This document shows, piece after piece, positions 33,681 through 45,423 of a DNA stretch of 64,000 bases. Both the position numbers and the translations under genes were made by a program. The notes under the pieces were generated by a model that saw nothing but the letters and a program-made list of their open reading frames with translations, was not told the DNA's origin and made no database searches. The stretch is from the NCBI GenBank assembly GCA_026545765.1, contig CM048843.1, positions 21,945,646-22,009,645 of the forward strand, in the 5' to 3' direction. Origin of the DNA: Plantago major. Lineage: Eukaryota > Streptophyta > Magnoliopsida > Lamiales > Plantaginaceae. How positions within the stretch are numbered: the first letter of the stretch is position 1; every line of letters starts with the position of its first letter.

Positions 33681-35641
33681 ATCATCAAGTAGCCAATTCG
33701 ACCAGCAGACAACGAACAGTCCATACTCCACACTAAAACACAAATGCAAATCTACTTATCTGAGGAAAATGAAAGTAATTGGTGAAATCAATCACTGTAC
33801 TTGTGCTCAGTGACACACTTGATAGTTAGATAATCATCAAATTACAACATAGTTCCAACTCAAGCTAAGATCTAATCCATCTCCATTGCGATAATTGAAC
33901 TTCGACAGAGCTAAATAGTGAAGCAAAACTGTATAAACTACAGAAATCAGAAACAACCGTACCTGCCCAGCGTCAAAGGTCCTGCGTCTACTCCATAACC
34001 AACCAATTCGCACAATCTGTAACACTAATCGAGCTGAGACGAAGAAAGCTGTGTAGCCTATGAACACATTGTGTAATCAAATGACATAGTTTAAGGGTGT
34101 GATTATCAAATTTTGCAGTCAAACTTAGTTTTGCAAGTTTTTTGACTCGTTGTAAAATTGTGTATATTTTGACAAAATTTCGCACTGCTCGGTACACAAT
34201 TCCTATTGCATTTTCAAATGTGTTTTGACAATTAATTGACTATGTCACCCTTACTTTTACACAAACGCAGTTTATAAAATTGTGTATGCTAGGGGCTTTG
34301 TTCAGTGTTAAAATGGCTCAAATGCTTAGTACTTGTCCGTGATAATTATTTGTCGATAAATAAGTGCAATCCCAAAATTGCTAATTCAATTGTCAATAAT
34401 TAAGTGTAATTCGAAAATTAAAATATAAATTCTAATTCCGTTTGATTTTATCAACGAACACCTCTTTAATTCATACTAGTAAACTAATACAAGACGCAAC
34501 AAAAGATGATACGATTTACGAAACATCATTATCTAGTGGACATGATAAGTAAGTACGAAACTAGTATATAGTTCTAAACTAGATCATTGACACAAACACG
34601 AAAGCATAATCATAAATAACTACTTAAATCATAATTGAAAAATTAGGGGTTAATTTGTTGGGCCGAAATTTCCCTTCATGGTTGCCGCTTGTGAAACTTG
34701 GGCAGCAATTTCTCATACAAGCCTTAAATTTATGCACTCTCTCTTTTGTGATGCAAGTTGTCAAGTTTTAAATGTTACACAAAAAAAACACATGGATACT
34801 TCAATTATGGCCTAAACTGCAAACTTGTCTTATCACCAATTTAGAAAATTGAAAAGAAAAATATTGTAGAAGCAACAAAAAAAAAAATGTCGTAAAATGT
34901 ATTTTTAATTGTCATAAAATGTAAATTATTTGGTAAAAATCACTCTAACACATGACTGGTGGATAATTTGTACCTAGAATAATTTTCGTAAAAATGTATT
35001 TTTAATTTAGAATGATCGATATTTTATATGAATTTTTTATTAATTTAAAATATTTCATAATTATTTAAATAAGTCAAAGTTTAGCACGGAGTGAAAAAAA
35101 TTATGGTTTCGCCCTGATCATGTTGCCGAACAACTCATGGTTTGGTAGAGTTTAACAGTGACACACCATATGCTCCAGTTTCGGGTAATTCACATAACAA
35201 AATTCATTGAATTAAATATTAAAGATTCACTCTGAGAAGATCGCGACATAAACACTAGCATTTGATCTTGACATACAATAAATACTAATCAACATAATCT
35301 CCTAAAAGAAACGAAGCAGAAAATGTAAAAACAAAATATCAGAAACAAATATGCATATTAAACTGAAGAAGTATTACTTGAATCAAATTCTTGCAGATTA
35401 GTACGAGATAACCACTAAAGATTCTTAAGAATTTATATGCCTGCTTGTACAGGACACTAAACTCCTTGACTATTTATTAGATATATAGATTATTAGGTAC
35501 AAATCTCACTATTAGTAAATACATCTAATGATGCAGGTCACTCGAGCCTTCGTTTATAGGTAAAGGGCAATGGTTTAATAATCAGAATTCAGATATACTA
35601 AAAAAGTGCAAGCAAAATTGGAAGAAGTAGAATCTATTATA
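33681..35641. other. Intergenic, nothing recognised
   Basis: AT-rich and without a supported gene. A 76-codon minus frame at 33837-34067 has no recognisable family. Confidence 0.45.
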
Positions 35642-35918
35642 CTCTCTCCCGCTGGTCCAATAAAAGCTTTATAGTTTTCCTTATTTTAATTACCACTACA
35701 AACTTCCTAAACCAAATTAGAAAAGTTTTTATCCCACCAACTAATTCTTTATTATTTATCTTTCCTACTTTATCACCACTTTCTTCATTATCTCTTATAC
35801 TTTATAAACCACTTACTACTTTATCAACATAATACCCCACACAAATCAATATATTATTATTTTCCCTTAATTGAAAAGAAAGTAACTCCCTAGAAAGTTC
35901 TTATTGGACCGGAGGGAG
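35642..35918. mobile_element. Stowaway-like MITE
   Basis: Starts CTCTCTCCCGCTGGTCCAAT and ends ATTGGACCGGAGGGAG, with TA on both sides (35640-35641, 35919-35920). 277 bp, non-coding. TA duplication and CTCCCTCC-like ends are typical of Stowaway (Tc1/mariner). Confidence 0.75.
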
Positions 35919-36032
35919 TATTATTTATGGTTAATCAGCCCATAACAAAGTTTGGGGGTTAATTTGGGTTTTTCAAGTGGGGTTTTAGGGTTTTAGGGAC
36001 TAAATAAATAGTCTTTCTATATGGGCTAAATG

Positions 36033-36179
36033 TGTGTTTCAAAACACATCTATTGTAGTGTTTCAAAATACATATCCTATTCGGGCTTTGCACTTTCAAA
36101 ACACATCTATTGTAGTGTTTCAAAATACACATCTAGATATGTATTTTGAAACACTACAATAGATGTGTTTTGAAACACA
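36033..36179. repeat. Perfect 42-bp inverted repeat plus a middle copy
   Basis: The 42 bases at 36033-36074 recur exactly, inverted, at 36138-36179. A third direct copy at 36094-36129 forms a nearly loopless palindrome with the right arm, centred on TCTAGA. Not assigned to any known family. Confidence 0.85.
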
Positions 36180-36315
36180 ACCATTAATCTTATTCGGGCT
36201 TTGCACTTTCAAAATGCAAACACCAAAATGCAACCAAGCATTGCGAAACAGGTAGTCAACCATTACTTTTACATCAAAACCCCCTACCAATCACACCCTA
36301 AGGTACCGTTTGGTA

Positions 36316-37430
36316 CACTACAAGAATCCATCCGTAACGGGACGGAAAGGGGCGACGGATTTTATCCGTCGCCCCTGTAGCGACGGATCGCTATCCGTCG
36401 CCCCGTTTGGCGACGGATAAAGGTTATCTGTCGCTCTGTAGCGACGGATAAAATTATCCGTCGCTACAGAGCGTTGACCAAAAAAAAAAAAAAAAAAAAA
36501 TTTAGCGACGGATAGATTTATCCGTCGCTACAAGGCCGGAAAATTGTGGGAAATTAGCGACGGATAGATCTAGATCTATCCGCCGCTAAAAACCTAAAAA
36601 ATATAATATATCTCCTCCACCACCTCCTTTTCTCCACTACTTCTCCTCTCCTCCTCCCACCACCACCTTTCTCCTCCCACCACCACCATCCTCCACCACC
36701 ACCATCTCCTCCCACCACCACCATCCTCCACCACCACCATCTCCTCCACCACCTTTCTCCTCCCACCACCACCATCCTCCACCACCACCTTTCTCCTCCC
36801 ACCACCACCATCTCCTCCACCACCTCCTTTCCTCCACCACCATCTCACCACCACCACCACCACCACCACCACCTCTCTCCTCCCACCACCACCACCCTGC
36901 CACCACCACCATCCTCCACCACCTCCTTTCCTCCACCATCCTCCTCCACCACCATCTCCACCACCACCACCTCTCTACTCCCACCACCACCGCACCACCA
37001 CCCTGCCACCACCACCATCTACTCCACCACCACCACCCTGCCACCACCACCATCTCCTCCACCACCACCACCACCCTTCCACCACCACCACCTCCCACCA
37101 CCACCTGCACCACACCCACCGCACCACCACTGCCACCACCGCACCACCACTGCCGGAATTAATCCGTATACGAATATAAAAATTCGTATACGGATTTTAT
37201 TTTTTTTTTAAAAAAAAAGGGGCGACGGATAGATCTATCCGTCGCCCCATAATCATTTTTTTTTAAAAAAAAATGGTCAATCCGTCGCGAATTGAACGAC
37301 GGATTTTTATCCGTCGCCACAGCTCCAGGGGGGCGACGGATTTTCTATCCGTCGCCCGATCCGTCGCCAGTGGCGACGGATAGTCACTGCATCGACGATC
37401 TATCCGCCGCCATGTTTTATTTTTGTAGTG
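36316..37430. mobile_element. Non-autonomous CACTA element with perfect 3-bp target duplication
   Basis: Starts CACTACAAGAATCC and ends TTTTTGTAGTG, with GTA directly outside both ends. About 200 bases at each side are filled with GACGGAT/ATCCGTCGC words in both orientations, as in relics 1 and 3. The core is a (CCA)-rich block and a poly(A) stretch with no transposase sequence. It must have been moved by enzymes of a relative. The intact ends suggest it is younger than relics 1 and 3. Confidence 0.88.
36605..37150. repeat. CCACCA-rich low-complexity block
   Basis: More than 500 bases of CCACCACC, CTCCTCC and CATC words with almost no G on the plus strand. Irregular units of about 30 bases are visible. 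Reading frames across it encode only Pro/His/Thr or Gly/Val/Trp runs and are not genes. Confidence 0.95.
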
Positions 37431-37433
37431 GTA

Positions 37434-38805
37434 GGAGATATTTGACTAGGCCGGTCAACCAACTTAAATCACATATGTATAGCCCGGTGTGATCTTCATA
37501 TGTATTTTGGAGGGGTTTGACCGAAATATACAGCGTTTGGTAGGTAAACAGAAATGTCTTTTAACATGTATTCCAGAACACTTTCATGTGTTCGGTAAAG
37601 ATTAGAAGTGTGTTCAAACATGTGTTTTCTGTGGTTAAAGACCAAAATGCCACTAAAAACCCATTCCTTATGCTGACGTTTGGCATAATGGAATGAAACT
37701 GGATTTGCATATGCAATCTTATAATGATTCAAAAAACTTAAATTTTTATAATGTATAAGGTAGATTATGACCATTTTTTAAAGTCTGTAAAAGTTATCAT
37801 CTTGTTGTAGACTTGTAGTGAGTTTATATCGAGATTATGACCATTATTTTAAAGTCGAATATTTTCGAGATGTTATTTTTTGATTAGTATAGATCAAAGT
37901 AGCATTATCGAATATGTCATTCATACGAATGAGTAATTAGAAAGATAATTTGTCGACCTCGTTTGTTTACTTGTAAGATCTACTCCAAACTCAGGAACAT
38001 TATCGTACTACACATATGACACTATAAGTTTGTTTACTTAGAAAGATCTACTCAAATAATCACACTAAATTGAGTTATTATAAAGCAGTGTACTTCTTTA
38101 TGGTTGGAAAAAACAGCAACACAAACTCCTTTAATTTAACAAACAAGAAATTGATTCTAATATAGAACTACACATACTATATGATTATAAGCTAACTAAT
38201 TAAAAAGAGTAACACTACCCCTTTAGCCTTCTACCATAATTAAAAACAGGATTGATCAGAACATGCATCCTTTGCACACAAAATAAATTAAGCTAGACCA
38301 CAATTTAGACTAATCTATAACATAATTCTACTTAACCTTAAATCATAATTTATCCAGTGTAGTAGTTACATTATAGAATAATTACAAATTAATGTAACTT
38401 TCAAAAACTTCTTACACTTTAGTTATACATAAAAAAAACTTTCTACAAATTGGTGATAAACTTCCTACAAATTAGTGATTTTATTATTTTTAGTAAATTT
38501 GAAATTAAGTACACAACATTGATAAAATCAAACCCTTATCTATAGGAAACTAAATCAAAACATTAATTCAAAACACATCATTATCAACACGTTCACACGC
38601 CAGTTGAAACAAACAAGCATCTGCTAATTGATAATCAACCTTCTAGCTTCCTACATCCTCCATTATCAGTTTTTTTTTATGTTCATGATTTCTTATTGGC
38701 ATAGTACCTCCTTAACTTAATTATATCGTCATGTGTTCAATTAGTGGGTTGCATATTGAGTTATTTTTGTTTTTCCTCATTCAAATTTGGATTCTTTCTT
38801 GATAC
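37434..38805. other. Intergenic, nothing recognised
   Basis: AT-rich, no gene supported. A minus frame at 37496-37774 shows no known family. Confidence 0.45.
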
Positions 38806-39110
38806 TCCTATGATGCTTGTTGTAACTATTGAAGAATGATGCTTGCTGTAACTATTGAAGAATGATCTTGATACTTGTGCATGTGTAACTAATATGATGC
38901 TCGTTTCGTTTTGAATGCTTGTAATTTAATGCTAAATGATGCTTGTAATTTAATGTTAAATGATGCTTGCAGTACTAATATGGTGCTTGTATTATATGAT
39001 ACTTGTAATGTAATGCTGAATGATGCTTGTAGTAGCTTGTTTCGTATTCGATGATACTTGTAATATAATGCTAAATGATGCTTGCAATTAAATGCTGGTA
39101 ATGAGGGCGA
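38806..39110. repeat. Minisatellite with ATGATGCTTGTAAT core
   Basis: About ten imperfect copies of a 20-30 base unit containing GATGCTTGTAATTTAATGCT. Confidence 0.8.
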
Positions 39111-39285
39111 TCGTTTATTTTGATGGTGCTTGACTAATCTTACGAAACCAAATCTAAACATATTATTATTCTAATAGATGATTAGATGATTGAAGATTAA
39201 TTTTGATTATTAAACATACCATACTTAGTATTTAGTTAGAGGGCATGTTTAGAATTAGATATAGACACTAAATTGTAGTAAAGAT

Positions 39286-39315
39286 ACTAGTACTAACCCG
39301 TGGCGATGCCACGGT
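39286..39315 (-). mobile_element. Probable Helitron 3' terminus
   Basis: On the minus strand a CCGTGGC/GCCACGG hairpin is followed, a few bases on, by CTAG and then T. That is the Helitron 3' end structure. The element would extend to higher coordinates; its 5' TC end was not located. Confidence 0.55.
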
Positions 39316-40080
39316 ATAGTTTACTTTTAATAATAAATAAAAAGGGATGACAAACTTATGTAATAAATAAATTAGTCAATAAAATAAAATAGTCAAACTT
39401 ATGTAAACAACGTTGATCATTGTGTCGGTGGTAGTCCTTCATCCAATACTATATCATTGAATCTTTTTTTATGCTAACTATAGAAAATTTAAAAGTACGA
39501 CTCATCGTGATGGATATGCTTTAAAAGGGGTAGAATTCAACCTTAAACCCGTTCAGGACCCGACGGGTTGATAACATATATTTTATACGGGGTCCTACCC
39601 TATCTGACCTGTTAATTAGTAACAGATACATGTTTTTTAAAAATTTGTATCCCTCGAAACGAACTAAAATAAGATACAAAAGTATACAACACGATCAATA
39701 GAGTTTTTTCCCAACAACCTGTGGTGGTATGTGGTCACCCCACCACACACACATGAAAATTATTATTGTACAAACATAATTTTTACATGTTAGAGCTATG
39801 TTTTTACCCCCCCCCCCCTCCCGTTTCCAACAACCCCGCGGTCTCATGTGGTCACCCTACCAATGACACAAAATTTATTATTCAACAAACATATTTTCAC
39901 ATGCTATAATTGTTTTTTCTCACAATCCCCCACCCCACACCCCCGAGGCCCGTTATGGATGAAGAAAGTAGAGAGAAGATCGAAGAGAGTTCCCCGCCTA
40001 GAGAGTATATGTTCCCGACCCGTATTGGAGATCAAGAAAGTAGAGAGAAGATCGAAAAGAGTTTTCCCACCTAGAGAGTA

Positions 40081-40332
40081 CTCCCTCCATTTCAGAAAAA
40101 GTGTTACATTTTGGCTTTGACCGGTCAACTGTCTTCGAGTTTGACCACAAATTACTCATAATGATAATAGTAATAATTTAATAAAATCATATAATAAAAA
40201 TTTAATTACTAAATTTTCATTATATAATTTTAATAATTTATTTATTAATATCGTTAAGAGTAAATTGTGGTCAAACGCGAGACAAATGACCGCAGTAATA
40301 GTAAATGTAACACTTTTTCCAAATGGAGGGAG
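40081..40332. mobile_element. Stowaway-like MITE
   Basis: CTCCCTCCATTTCAGAAAAA at the left and the inverse TTTTTCCAAATGGAGGGAG at the right, both next to a GTGTTACATTT/AAATGTAACAC pair. 252 bp. The right TA is displaced by one base. Confidence 0.65.
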
Positions 40333-40429
40333 ATACCTCTCCGGGGCCCGTTATGGATTAAAAAGTAGAGAGAAGATCAAGAGAGTTTCACAGAGAGAGT
40401 ATCTCGACGCCCACCATGGAAAAATGTAC

Positions 40430-40672
40430 ACCCTCCGTCCCGGAGAACTTCATACATTAAGGCTAGCGCGCAGTTTTATGTGAAAAGCTAAAGTATTGAT
40501 AGAATATAATAAAGGTGGGATAAAGTGTACTTTTAGTGGCAAAGTGTGTAATTTGAGTGAAAAATCGAGATTGTTTATTATTTGTCATGTGGGTAGCTTC
40601 CTTTTTTGGTAATGTATGAAGTTTTATGGGACGGCTAAAAATGACAAATGTATGAAGTTATGCGGGACGGAG
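40430..40672. mobile_element. Stowaway-like MITE, second family
   Basis: CCCTCCGTCCCGGAGAACTT and the inverse GAAGTTATGCGGGACGGAG bound about 240 bp. ACTTCATACATT near the left is matched by AATGTATGAAGT near the right. Confidence 0.6.
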
Positions 40673-41216
40673 TTAATAGTTTTTACTAAATTAATCATAA
40701 AATGTTGCGGTCAGGTCTTGTTACAAAGATGTGGAATGGGTTCGAGTATATGCCAGACCGAAACATTATTTCGAGCAGGGTTGAATTCGGGTTAGATAGA
40801 ACCCAACCGCTTAAAAGTAAAATAACGAAATACCACGTAGTAAGATATAGCCGAGATGAAAGCATGCAAATCTTGTCAAGAGACCGCCTCAGGCCTAACT
40901 CACCACTTTTGTTATATACTCCTCCAAGAATTTGCTGTGGTCGGCTCTCAAAGAACCTCGGGTGGTATGTGGTCCTTCATCCCACACACAAAAAAAAAAA
41001 AAAAAATATTTTACGAATAAAATTTCACATATTATGGCAGTCTTTTGCACCCACCCACAATCCCCCAGAAAAATATACATTATATTAACTTAACCATACA
41101 ATGTTGCGGTTTGAAATGGGTTTGGGTATATGCCCGACCCGGACCTGAACAACACTATGATCCTACCCAACCCAAATCCATTAAGGACCCGACGACCAAC
41201 GGGATGATAACATATA

Positions 41217-41486
41217 CTCCCTCCGTCCCGAACTCAACTTCCCACTTTCCGTTTTAATCCGTCCCAAACTCAACTTTTCCTTCCTAATTTGAAAATTTAA
41301 ATACTCACTATCATTATAATAATACTATCTCTACTACTTTATTTAATATATTTCCTACTGTAGTCCCACTCTCTCATACTTTATTCTCTCTCTTTCCTAG
41401 TTTATTATCATCTCTCATACTTTATTCATTCTTTTCTTAAAACTTGTGCTCCGACCAATGGGAAGTTGAGTATGGGACGGAGGGAG
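41217..41486. mobile_element. Stowaway MITE with TA target duplication
   Basis: CTCCCTCCGTCCCGAACTCA at the left and the inverse TGAGTATGGGACGGAGGGAG at the right. TA lies on both sides. 270 bp, non-coding. Confidence 0.8.
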
Positions 41487-42110
41487 TATTTTATATCGGG
41501 TCATCTACTCATACCAGGCCGGTTAATTAGTAACCGATACATGTTCTTAAATTAAGATTATATCCCTCCAAACAAAAATAAAATACAAAAGTGTATAACG
41601 CAATTAACATGGTTGGTCAACCAACGCTCCTGGTGGTATGTGGTTCCCCACCCCATACACAAATAATATTATTTTACAAATATAATTCGACATGTTACGG
41701 TGGTTTTTCTTTGCACCCACGCCCAGCATACCTCCTCCCCTCCCCGGGAAAAATGTACATTTTACTAATTTAACCATAAAATATTGTAGTTTGGGTCTTG
41801 TTACAGAGGTGTGGAGCGGGTTTGAGTATATGATCGACCTGGACCTGACCATCATTATTTTGAACGGGTTTGAATTCGGGTTGGATGGAACCCGACCCAT
41901 TTAAAGATAAAATGACGTAATTCCAATGCAGTAAGATATAGTCCGACATGTGCTCAATAGTGTCCCTGACTCTTGTAAGATTCGTATCTCATATGCTCTT
42001 TTTATTTTTTTGAGTAGTATTGATTAAAAAAATTGATGTTTCAAACAAAACAATCTTGTTTTGTGATATCTTATTATACTTTTTGTATGCAGTTAACAAA
42101 AACTGTTAAG

Positions 42111-42280
42111 ACCAACAGCTGTTGGCTAAAGTGGTAAGGGACTTGAGTTCACTTAAGCAAGGTCTCGGGTTCGAGCCTTGTGGATGTAAAAAACACCGCT
42201 GGGAAAGCCGCCCACTAAAAAAGGATCCGACAGTTCTCGGCTGGATTAGTCGCATGTAGTGGATACCAGTGAGAAAGTCA
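42111..42280 (+). mobile_element. tRNA-derived SINE
   Basis: Pol III A box TGGCTAAAGTGGT and B box GGGTTCGAGCC are about 35 bases apart. A body with CTGGATTAGTCG and GGATACCAGTGAGAAA follows, as in plant SINEs of the TS/Au kind. No clear target duplication or tail was found. Confidence 0.6.
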
Positions 42281-42704
42281 AATCTAAAATTTGAAGATTT
42301 AAGAGATTTAATTACCAAAGAACAATCAATTTCAATTATACTACATGTTGGGATTCAAAACCTTGAACAAATTCAAATGTTAATTTTGTTGGTAACCCTT
42401 CCGCAGTTTCAACAACCATAAGACATAAAATTTTGACGCTAAACAATAACATTGCCCTCATGATCCCTAACAACAACACTAATAACGCCCATATTCGGGC
42501 TCTGCTCAACCGTAAAGTCAAAATTATAATTGGACATCTTAATAACTATTAATTTCATTTTAAATGAATGGAGCAGTATTAAATATTTATTTATTTTTTT
42601 GAGATAAAATATTACAATTACAATATTTAGTATTGGACAACTTTACCATCAATAAATTCTCTAATGACATTTCAATCATTCTCTATATGGAGAAAATAAT
42701 CACC

Positions 42705-42770
42705 CATTTCGGGGATCGAACCCATGAACTCTTGGGTACGGGGTGTATCAGCTTGCCACTCGGCTACAAA
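42705..42770 (-). mobile_element. tRNA-like SINE head
   Basis: The minus strand has GTAGCCGAGTGGCAAGC (A box) and GGGTTCGATCCCC (B box) with proper spacing, resembling a Leu/Ser-type tRNA 5' half. It does not fold as a full tRNA, so a SINE head or degenerate tRNA is likely. Confidence 0.45.
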
Positions 42771-42829
42771 CACTTTGACAATATTAAATATTTAATAAAT
42801 ACTCTATTTTTAAAACTCCAATATTTTAT

Positions 42830-43690
42830 TTTATATAATTTAATAATTTATTTAATTAATAATAATATTCAAATTGTTGTCTATGGATTCGCCTCTCACG
42901 ATGAATCTAATATATGCTTAAATATATTTAAGAGTTTTGTAGATAAGTTCATGTAAATGTCTACAACTATAAATTTCATTAATAAATTTATATTTATTTT
43001 AATAAATAAATGATTTATTTAATTAATTAAAATATTTTTCGGAGTTTTGCAGATAAATTCATATGGGACTTAATAAAAACTATATACTATGTGCTCAAAA
43101 TAATAAAAATAAACAGTGAAAATTATAAGGTGCATTGCATTTTGAATATGAAAATGTTCCATAGTTTATTTTCAAATTTTAAATTTACACAACCGATATA
43201 TATCATTTAATAAATTTATATCTTATTTTAATGAATAAAATATTTATTAATAATTATATTTATAATTGGTGTCTATGGATTCTTTTCGTCGTGATGAATC
43301 CAAATATATGTTCAAAATATTTTTCGGAGTTTTGCATATAAAGTTATATGGGATTTAATAAAACTATATCTCAGAATGAACATACTAAAAATATAAATAG
43401 TGGAAGTTATAAGGTGCATTGCATTGTCAAGAATAAAATGTTCCATGGCTTATTTTTCAAATTTAAATTTACACAACCAATAGATATCATTTAAGAAATT
43501 AATTTTTTTATTTTAATATATAAATAATTTATTTAATAAATAATAATATATAAGATTGGTGTCTATGGATTCGTCTTATCACGGTGAATCCAAATATATG
43601 TTCAAAATATTTTTTCGGAGTTTTGCAGATAAAGTTATATGTGATTTAATAAAAACTATGTATACAGTTAACATACCAAAAATAAATTGT
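42830..43690. repeat. Tandem array, period about 290 bp, about three copies
   Basis: GTCTATGGATTCG-type words at 42879, 43270 and 43560 are each followed by GATGAATC(C/T)AA, then TTCGGAGTTTTGCA in the later units. Other shared words are TTATAAGGTGCATTGCATT and ATGTTCCAT. No coding potential. Confidence 0.75.
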
Positions 43691-43699
43691 ACACTTGTA

Positions 43700-44339
43700 A
43701 ATTACTATTCTCTTTTTGCTTTAATTTTGTGAATGAAACTCCATAAAATTCAAAGAGACATGCCACAACATATTTTGCCTATGTGGCATGCCTCTTTGAT
43801 CACATAGGTCACAACTTTTATTATATATTTAGATTATGTATCACTAATTAGTAGGAAAGATTTTGGGATGACACCAATTTGTAATTGTCCTTATCTCGAA
43901 GATTAGTATAATTAGTACTAAATTCTTGTAAGGCCTAAAAATTAATAGGGAAAAAAAAGATGCACTTTAAGGCCTAAAACAACAAATGTCCAAAGCAAAC
44001 AAAAGAGTGTTTACGCGTGACAAATTGGATTCAGTCTGGTAGGGCAATATGGATATTTATGTAACTTCCTTTCCAATTTCAAGAATAAGATAGTATTTAC
44101 TCATGATCAAATTTATACAACGAGAGATGTGTTTCAGAATACTTATTTGACTAATATATTCCAAGATAGAGAATGAGCTGTATCTTGAGATACAGTATGC
44201 GAAATTTATCGGGCCCTTGCATCTGTATTACAGTTGCATTTTTTGCTACCAAACGTTGTGACTAGCATGGTCAACTCACTTAAAAATGCTAGTCACAGCG
44301 TACCAAACGGTATCTAAGGGTTGAATGAGGACAATAATC
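43700..44339. other. Intergenic, nothing firm
   Basis: Includes a short palindrome GTGACTAGCA/TGCTAGTCAC near 44258-44297 next to TACCAAACGGTA. That word also occurs inverted at 36303-36314, so both may be parts of one old MITE family. Confidence 0.35.
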
Positions 44340-45190
44340 ATAATATTGGGGAAAAGTACATATAACACCCTGCAATTTTGTCTATTGTCACTTTAGTCAC
44401 TTGTATTTTAACAAGGGGAATTATATATGAACCCACTTTTGCACATGAAAATTATTATAATTACAGATAGGCTCAAAAGTAACTTTGTCACCTATTTTAT
44501 CTTTTATTTATATAATTGTATAATTCATTAATTGTCACTTGTTGCAAGATAAAATCCAAAAGATTTCTAACTCTCACAAAAAAAAAAAAAAACAAACCCC
44601 AAAAATTTTTAGTTCTTCATTTTTAGTACTTACCATCTTCCACCACCTCCAACCACCGTCTTGTTCTTCCTCCTTCCTCCTCCACCATCTTCTTCAAAAA
44701 ATGCTCCGACCGGAGTTATTTCTACAGCTCTAGTCGGAGGTATTGTACTCCTCACTGGGTGAGGAGCTGTCAAACAACTTCGTCGAAGCTGTAAAAACAG
44801 CTCCAGATTTGGAGTTGTAATTCAGCTCCGATTAAGTTGTTAATAGCTCCAACCAGAGCTGTACCGGTAAATAGCTTCGATCGGTTCTTTTTTAAGAAGA
44901 TGAAGGAGGGTGGAGGAAGAAGAAGAAGAAAAGGATTTGAGTATATTTTGAAAGATAAAGTTTATTGGGGTTTAATTTACAATATTATTGCGTCAATGTT
45001 GTATATCATGAAACATTACGGTCAAATGTGTAGTAAATTGAAAATTGTAAACTGCAACTAAGTCCAATTAATTTTTTTCCACTTATTTTATTTCTGGCCA
45101 ACTCAAAAATCACGTTTTGGGTTTTTTTTGTAATTGTTTGAATATACGGGACTAATATGTAATTTGCTCAAATTTAAGGGGTAATTTTAC
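44340..45190. repeat. Imperfect inverted-repeat region, unassigned
   Basis: CTTCCTCCTCCACCATCTTC on the left and GAAGATGAAGGAGGGTGGAGG on the right are roughly inverse. AGCTCC/GGAGCT words repeat between them. Possibly an old DNA transposon; no gene was found. Confidence 0.35.
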
Positions 45191-45215
45191 GTAATTTTTA
45201 CTATCGTATAGAGAA

Positions 45216-45277
<62 letters not shown>
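45216..45277. repeat. (TA)n microsatellite
   Basis: About 30 uninterrupted TA units, lying about 150 bases before the start of SIRE-type copy B. Confidence 0.92.
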
Positions 45278-45281
<4 letters not shown>

Positions 45282-45423
45282 AAAGAATTGGATTAGACAT
45301 CGTCGTTTGCTTCAAAGAAATGGTACATCAATGGTATTTAATCTCACTTGAAACTTTAAGGCGTTACATTCACCCCTTATTAATCTATGCAACGTAGTCG
45401 TTGCACCTTGCATATAATAATAT

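Larger units (their letters stand above)
39540..41960. repeat. Degenerate tandem repeats, interrupted by MITEs
   Basis: Blocks such as GGTGGTATGTGGT(C/T)(C/A)C followed by CCCACACACA (near 39714, 40960 and 41632), GTTACAAAGATGTGGAATGGG (near 40720 and 41800), GAGTATATG and GGACCCGACG recur several times. This suggests three or four decayed units of roughly 650 bp in the interior of the probable Helitron. Confidence 0.55.

Noticed and set aside
33837-34067. 76-codon minus frame with hydrophobic stretches, next to a CAG|GTACGG donor-like site
   Set aside because: No family, no start context and no partner exon; a 5' UTR exon of the resistance gene is possible but unsupported.
34083-34310. Possible MITE bounded by AAGGGTG and CACCCTTA
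   Set aside because: The ends match over only seven or eight bases and no target duplication is visible.
36554-37119. Minus-strand frames rich in Gly, Val and Trp
   Set aside because: They are simply translations of the GGTGG/CCACC low-complexity block, in all frames.
42705-42770. Second tRNA gene on the minus strand
   Set aside because: A and B boxes are present but no acceptor stem closes, so a SINE head is more likely.
44539-45061. Short plus-strand frames with Ser/Leu runs
   Set aside because: They read through imperfect inverted, TCC-rich repeat sequence and match nothing.
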